Positions 59,985 through 64,000 of a stretch of DNA of 64,000 nt are shown piece after piece; the stretch's first letter is position 1; each line of letters begins with the position of its first letter. This DNA is from Clostridium lundense DSM 17049 (GTDB taxonomy: Bacteria; Bacillota; Clostridia; Clostridiales; Clostridiaceae): the NCBI RefSeq assembly GCF_000619945.1, contig NZ_JHVC01000013.1, positions 47,097 through 111,096 of the forward strand. Reading direction: 5' to 3'. Both the position numbers and the translations under genes were made by a program. Below the pieces are notes generated by a model. That model was not told the DNA's origin. It searched no databases and worked only from the letters and a program-made list of their open reading frames with translations.

Positions 59985-60639
59985 TATTGCCACCTCCCTT
60001 AAAGGATATTATATTATCTAACTTGTCTAATATTATAAAACCAACATGTGTTAGAGTAATAACTTGCCATAAAACCCCTAAAATTATATTGCAACCATAA
60101 GTTAAATATTTAGCTTGACCATATACATAGTAGAAATAATTCATAACTACTACTAAAAAAAGTAATATACTATTACATAGCAAAGATTTTTTTTTAAATT
60201 TTATTCTTTTTTCCGCATTTTTTATCCTTTTAGCTGGACTATCTACTGGAGCTAGCTTATATATAATAATATAAGCTATTATTATTAAAATTCCCTCTAT
60301 AGCAAATATCTGCCTTGCGCTAAAAGATAATAGCATATTTTTTCCTAAAAGAGCAAGTAATACTGAAATCACTGCTCCTATAACAGCACATCTATTTGGA
60401 GAAGAGGCATGTACACCTCCTGAATACTTTCTCAACAAACTTACTGTCGCTGATACAATAAAAGCTTCTGGCAGAATATTAAAAAAGCATCCTAATAAAA
60501 TCACTAAAAAAATTGACCATATAATTTGAATTAAGTTAAATGCTCCATATGCAATTATTTCCTCATTATCTTTATTTAAATTTAATTCATTTGAAACTTT
60601 CTTAGCCAAAGTATTACAAATTTTATTAATTAAGTACAC
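59962..60639 (-). CDS. agrB: AgrB prepeptide-processing membrane peptidase
   Basis: A 225-residue membrane protein with the catalytic text RKYSGGVHASSPNRCAVIG; His and Cys are seven residues apart, as in AgrB. Several hydrophobic segments follow. It cleaves and cyclises AgrD, whose gene overlaps its 3' end by 23 bp. Confidence 0.93.
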   Translation of the reverse strand: MYLINKICNTLAKKVSNELNLNKDNEEIIAYGAFNLIQIIWSIFLVILLGCFFNILPEAFIVSATVSLLRKYSGGVHASSPNRCAVIGAVISVLLALLGKNMLLSFSARQIFAIEGILIIIAYIIIYKLAPVDSPAKRIKNAEKRIKFKKKSLLCNSILLFLVVVMNYFYYVYGQAKYLTYGCNIILGVLWQVITLTHVGFIILDKLDNIISFKGGGNNEKDIIE

Positions 60640-61102
60640 TATCTATTTCCTTTCTTTTTTTATTATTTTTAGCATAAATAATAAAAATGAATATCCCAAA
60701 TATGGTTAGGGATGGAATCCCATATAATGTTTTCATAATAGGATCTATGAATGCTTTTTCAGCATTAATTCCAAATAAATATTGCAATATTCCTATATTT
60801 ATTCCTTCACATATAAGAAGGAGTATAGTTGATATTAAAACTGATGATATAGACTTCATAATATCAATTTCATTAACAAATGTGCATAAAAGTAAATATA
60901 TCAATAAACCAATTATTATATGAACACCAAAATGAACTGGTAACATCCTTACAAAATAGTTAATAGGTGCCATAATAAATGAAGAAAAAACTATCTTACA
61001 TTTATCAAATTTTTTATCAGATATGACATAAGCCATAATTATTAATAATACCCATTCGGGAATTGCTCTTAATAATAATTCAATAACAGTTATCTTTAAC
61101 AT
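60626..61102 (-). CDS. agr-linked membrane protein resembling an AgrC sensor domain without kinase
   Basis: A 158-residue protein from ATG at 61102 (AAAGGTGATAG upstream). Five to six membrane segments (VLLIIMAYVISDKKF ... IFGIFIFIIYAKN) followed directly by a short basic tail. It overlaps agrB by 14 bp. The layout is that of the sensor half of AgrC-type kinases, but no HisKA or ATPase part exists here. It could bind the peptide or be a transport helper. Confidence 0.65.
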   Translation of the reverse strand: MLKITVIELLLRAIPEWVLLIIMAYVISDKKFDKCKIVFSSFIMAPINYFVRMLPVHFGVHIIIGLLIYLLLCTFVNEIDIMKSISSVLISTILLLICEGINIGILQYLFGINAEKAFIDPIMKTLYGIPSLTIFGIFIFIIYAKNNKKRKEIDSVLN

Positions 61103-61303
61103 TTCTATCACCTTTTGTATAAAACTAAAATTCTGTCTCATACATTATACTACTATTTTTATACAATTTAAACCAATAATTAATAAAACAAGCTAATATT
61201 TATAGTAATTATATTAAATTTACCTTCTTTTAGTCAGTATATCATACAAATTCATAATAATTTTTAAAAAAAATGCAGAAGATATCTTCTGCTTAGTTAC
61301 ATA

Positions 61304-62491
61304 TTAATTGTTTTTTCTAATACTATCAAATAAATTTATTTTTTTTCTAAATAGCCCTAGCTTATAATTATTATTTGATACTAAATTATTATTATAAATT
61401 AGTTTATCTCCTTCAAATATATATATATTGCCTATAATATCTCCCTTTTGTATATCCTTATCTATTTTTTTAGGTGCTTCAACAACCACTTCATAGTTAT
61501 TTTCCTGCTTTATAGGTAAAGTTATATCATTAATGCAAGCCAGCTTTATGCTATCTTTTCCTAAAGGTGCTTCTCCTACTATTTCTCCTTTAGAATAAAA
61601 CTTTTTATATACATAATTTTTCTTTACATACTCATTTATTTTTATGGTTTCCTTCCATCTTTCTGGAGAATTTAGCACAACTATAATTATATCATTACCA
61701 TACATATTTACAGATGTTACAAGGCACTTCCCTGCTCCTCCTGTATATCCAGTTTTAACACCATTAGCCTCAGGTATTTGCCATAATATTTTATTAATAT
61801 TATGATAACTTCTTGTAAATCCTAATGTCTTGCCATCTACATCCTTAGAACTAACTATTTTATGAAACAATGGATGCTTTCTGCTTTCAGCTGTAAGTAC
61901 TGCTAAATCGTATGCAGTAGAATAATGATCTGGATTATCTAATCCATGAGGTGTATGAAAATGGGAGTCAATAAGTCCTAGTCCCGCAGCATATTCATTC
62001 ATCAATTTGACAAATTCCTCTACAGTACCACTTATTCCTTCTGCAATGGCTATAGATGCATCGTTTCCAGATCTTAACATAAGCCCATATAACAATTCCT
62101 TTATGGTTACCTTTTCTCCTTTTCTATACCCTACAGTAGATCCACGTATAGATGCTGCTCTAGATGAAATTTCCACTTCTTTATCTAATGTGTCATATTT
62201 TAATGCAACTAAAGCTGTTATTATTTTAGTAGTACTAGCCATTGGCATAATAACCTCAGAATTTTTCTCTGCTAATACAATTCTAGAATTAGCATCTAAA
62301 GCTATGTAAGCCCTAGCATTTACTACTAGTTTTTTAGGAATATTATTAGGATTAAAATTTTCCGCAATGCTTCTGCTTACATTTTCATTACTAGCATTCA
62401 CACAGTTAAAGTCACCTGGTATATTACACATAACTAAGGTAAGTGTAATAATAAAACAAATTACTTTAGACCATCTTTTCAAGTCCATCAC
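61304..62491 (-). CDS. D-alanyl-D-alanine carboxypeptidase (PBP5/DacF-like)
   Basis: A 395-residue exported serine peptidase. A signal peptide (residues about 8-32) precedes the S11 motifs: STTK (SxxK), SGND (SxN) and KTGYTG. The C-terminal about 100 residues form the beta-rich PBP5-C domain. It trims cell-wall pentapeptides. In clostridia such genes near spore genes often act in the spore cortex; that is inference. Confidence 0.93.
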   Translation of the reverse strand: MMDLKRWSKVICFIITLTLVMCNIPGDFNCVNASNENVSRSIAENFNPNNIPKKLVVNARAYIALDANSRIVLAEKNSEVIMPMASTTKIITALVALKYDTLDKEVEISSRAASIRGSTVGYRKGEKVTIKELLYGLMLRSGNDASIAIAEGISGTVEEFVKLMNEYAAGLGLIDSHFHTPHGLDNPDHYSTAYDLAVLTAESRKHPLFHKIVSSKDVDGKTLGFTRSYHNINKILWQIPEANGVKTGYTGGAGKCLVTSVNMYGNDIIIVVLNSPERWKETIKINEYVKKNYVYKKFYSKGEIVGEAPLGKDSIKLACINDITLPIKQENNYEVVVEAPKKIDKDIQKGDIIGNIYIFEGDKLIYNNNLVSNNNYKLGLFRKKINLFDSIRKNN

Positions 62492-62615
62492 CTCTTTCTA
62501 CTTAATTATTTTTTCACTTTAACATACTTATTACTCATAAAATTATTTCCATATAATTTTGCATATTATTATCCTCAATGGATATAATACTTTAATATCA
62601 TATGGAGGATAAATT

Positions 62616-63197
62616 ATGAGTATATGGATAATTATTTTATTGTTTTTACTTCTTATTTCTATAATTCCCTTTCCTATAAAAATTTATTTTATGTATGATC
62701 TAGACAAACTTGTTGTTAAAATATTATGGAAAACTTTTAAATTTAATCCTAAAGATTTAACAAAAAAGCAACGGATTATTATTGATAAAGGGGAAGAATT
62801 TACAAAGAAAAGTTTAAAAAACAGAAAATTTACTTTTAAACAATTAAAATATATGTGGATAAATTTAAAAAATAGTATATTAAAACCCAGCATAAAAATA
62901 AATATACAATTAACCTATGGCGTAGATGATGCTGCCGTTACTGGTATACTTTATGGATTAATAAACCATTTATATTCTTATATCCAATATTCTATTTATT
63001 CTTGCTTTAAAGTAAAAGAAATGAACCTGAATCTTCAGCCTGAATTCAATAAAAAAATAATTTATATAGAAATGACCAGTATAATTTATATAAATTTAGT
63101 TAAAACTATATATATGTTTATAATTATGTTTAAAAGTATACATAAGGCAAAAAAGGATTCTAAAAACTGTGTATCAAAAGTTACTAGTGTATCCTAA
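62616..63197 (+). CDS. DUF2953 membrane-anchored protein
   Basis: A 193-residue protein with one N-terminal membrane segment (IWIIILLFLLLISIIPFP). The C-terminal half has YGVDDAAVTGILYGLINHLYS, the DUF2953 signature. It lies 14 bp before gerW, the usual arrangement in spore formers, so it is probably a sporulation-time protein. Confidence 0.88.
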   Translation: MSIWIIILLFLLLISIIPFPIKIYFMYDLDKLVVKILWKTFKFNPKDLTKKQRIIIDKGEEFTKKSLKNRKFTFKQLKYMWINLKNSILKPSIKINIQLTYGVDDAAVTGILYGLINHLYSYIQYSIYSCFKVKEMNLNLQPEFNKKIIYIEMTSIIYINLVKTIYMFIIMFKSIHKAKKDSKNCVSKVTSVS

Positions 63198-63211
63198 AGG
63201 AGGTATAATAT

Positions 63212-63640
63212 ATGGAAAATCATCCAATTGAAAATTTAATGAAAAGTACCATGGAAAACATTACAAATATGATAGACGTTAACACAATAGTAGGGGATCC
63301 AGTTGAAACGAAAGATGGTTCTTTAATAATTCCAATTTCTAAGGTTTCATTTGGTTTTGCTTCTGGCGGAAGTGAATTTAATACTTGCCTAAACAGTGAT
63401 AATCCTAAGTATCCATTTGGAGGAGGTTCTGGTGCTGGCGTATCTGTTAAACCAGTAGCCTTTTTAGTAATTAAATGTGATTCTGTAAGACTCCTTCCAC
63501 TTGAACAAAATGGATCTTATGATAGAGTAATTGATTCAATTCCACAAATTATTGATACTATAAAAGGCCTTATGAAAAAAGAAAAAGAAGATGAAAAAAC
63601 TAGCACTCCTTGCAAAGATGAATCATCCTCTATAGATTAA
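63212..63640 (+). CDS. gerW: GerW/YtfJ-family sporulation protein
   Basis: A 142-residue protein. The family text NTIVGDPVETKDGSLIIPISKVSFGF followed by FGGGSGAGVSVKPVAFLVI is complete. It is needed for efficient spore germination in Bacillus. AAAGGAGG precedes the ATG. The structured element copy B begins 73 bp after its stop. Confidence 0.92.
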   Translation: MENHPIENLMKSTMENITNMIDVNTIVGDPVETKDGSLIIPISKVSFGFASGGSEFNTCLNSDNPKYPFGGGSGAGVSVKPVAFLVIKCDSVRLLPLEQNGSYDRVIDSIPQIIDTIKGLMKKEKEDEKTSTPCKDESSSID

Positions 63641-63712
63641 TGAAATATATTTTACATAGACAGATTTCTAAGCCTTAGAGAGAATTTTTACTCACTCTAG
63701 ATCTTATTAGCA

Positions 63713-63845
63713 GACTTCTAAGGAGTTTTACTCCTTAGAAGTCGTTATTCTTTAGGGGAAATTATTATCCAGAGATGTAGCTGCTCTTTACTCTCACTTT
63801 AAAAAAGATGAGAGTATTAGAGTAGAGCAGGTAATCATCAGATAA
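63713..63845 (+). ncRNA. Candidate two-hairpin structured RNA / repeat, copy B
   Basis: Hairpin 1: GACTTCTAAGGAG with CTCCTTAGAAGTC (63713-63743), a perfect 13-bp stem. Hairpin 2 (63765-63845): TTATC with GATAA, GAT with ATC, CTGCTCT with AGAGCAG, ACTCTCA with TGAGAGT. Relative to copy A, GAC/GTC became GAT/ATC and ACTCCCA/TGGGAGT became ACTCTCA/TGAGAGT, so pairing is kept. A further, degenerate hairpin-1-like sequence lies at 63664-63710. Confidence 0.6.
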
Positions 63846-63911
63846 AAATAGTGCAGTAAGAGAGAGTGTGAAAGTTTTTCTGTAAATAGCTTTCTATGAT
63901 AATTATTTTAT

Positions 63912-63943
63912 AGGCATGGAGGTCATGGTAAAACTCCATGCCT
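63912..63943. terminator. Hairpin near the window end
   Basis: AGGCATGGAG pairs with CTCCATGCCT around 12 nt. The T run is weak. No gene start is visible between here and the window end. Confidence 0.6.
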
Positions 63944-64000
63944 TAATTACAATATAATTAACAATGAATTGCATGTCAAGAACACCCTAGAGAAGGGCGT

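Overview
The window is AT-rich, low-GC Firmicute DNA that reads as a proteolytic Clostridium of the C. botulinum group I / C. sporogenes type. The basis is codon use, spore genes (cotJC-like Mn catalase, DUF3787 spore-surface protein, gerW/ytfJ), nifJ, CWB2 cell-wall repeats, and an agrBD quorum locus whose prepeptide is clostridial in form. The species call is inference.

Positions 1 to about 34,967 hold most of a Mu-like transposable myophage, inserted so that the phage left end lies at high coordinates and nearly all phage genes are on the minus strand. From left end inward: transposase-end region with palindromes and two perfect DnaA boxes (34.45-34.97 kb); Cro/CI-type repressor on the plus strand (34.0-34.45 kb) behind repeated operator-like boxes; a 3 kb accessory segment (30.4-33.4 kb) built from divergent small-gene pairs around three copies of one regulatory element; Ner-like regulator, MuA-like transposase and MuB-like ATPase (26.2-30.1 kb); a block of small semi-essential genes including a Spo0E-like protein, an AbrB/zinc protein and GemA (22.2-26.1 kb); the Mor-like activator (21.8-22.1 kb); then, after a strong terminator, the late operon. 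The late operon runs: gp25/26/27-like proteins, a NusG-family LoaP-like antiterminator, terminase, portal, F-like head protein, I-like protease/scaffold, decoration protein, E-type major capsid, neck and tail completion proteins, sheath, a 2[4Fe-4S] ferredoxin, tube, a frameshifted tail chaperone, tape measure, LysM hub protein, baseplate, DUF2313 tail protein, and tail-fibre genes running off the left edge. The phage right end and the lysis genes are outside the window.

Positions about 35.0 to 64.0 kb are host chromosome: a SHOCT-domain protein, a CWB2 cell-wall protein, an FAD oxidoreductase with a PyrK-like FAD/NAD/2Fe-2S partner, an M3 peptidase, an ABC-F ATPase, spore-coat Mn catalase, a zinc alcohol dehydrogenase, a spore-surface protein, pyruvate:ferredoxin oxidoreductase, serine dehydratase (sdaAB) followed by a serine transporter (sstT), a cupin, two membrane transport-type proteins, an S1-domain protein, a GGDEF/HD-GYP enzyme, the agr locus, a D-Ala-D-Ala carboxypeptidase, a DUF2953 protein and GerW.

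Most worth following up: the reiterated divergent cassettes with an orphan MuA C-terminal beta-barrel protein; the ferredoxin embedded between sheath and tube; the phage LoaP with a structured leader in front of terminase; a 170-bp gap between the F and I genes at the place where Mu carries its strong gyrase site; and a two-hairpin structured element found twice (46.5 and 63.8 kb) with compensatory base changes. No tRNA, rRNA, CRISPR array or intact IS element was seen.
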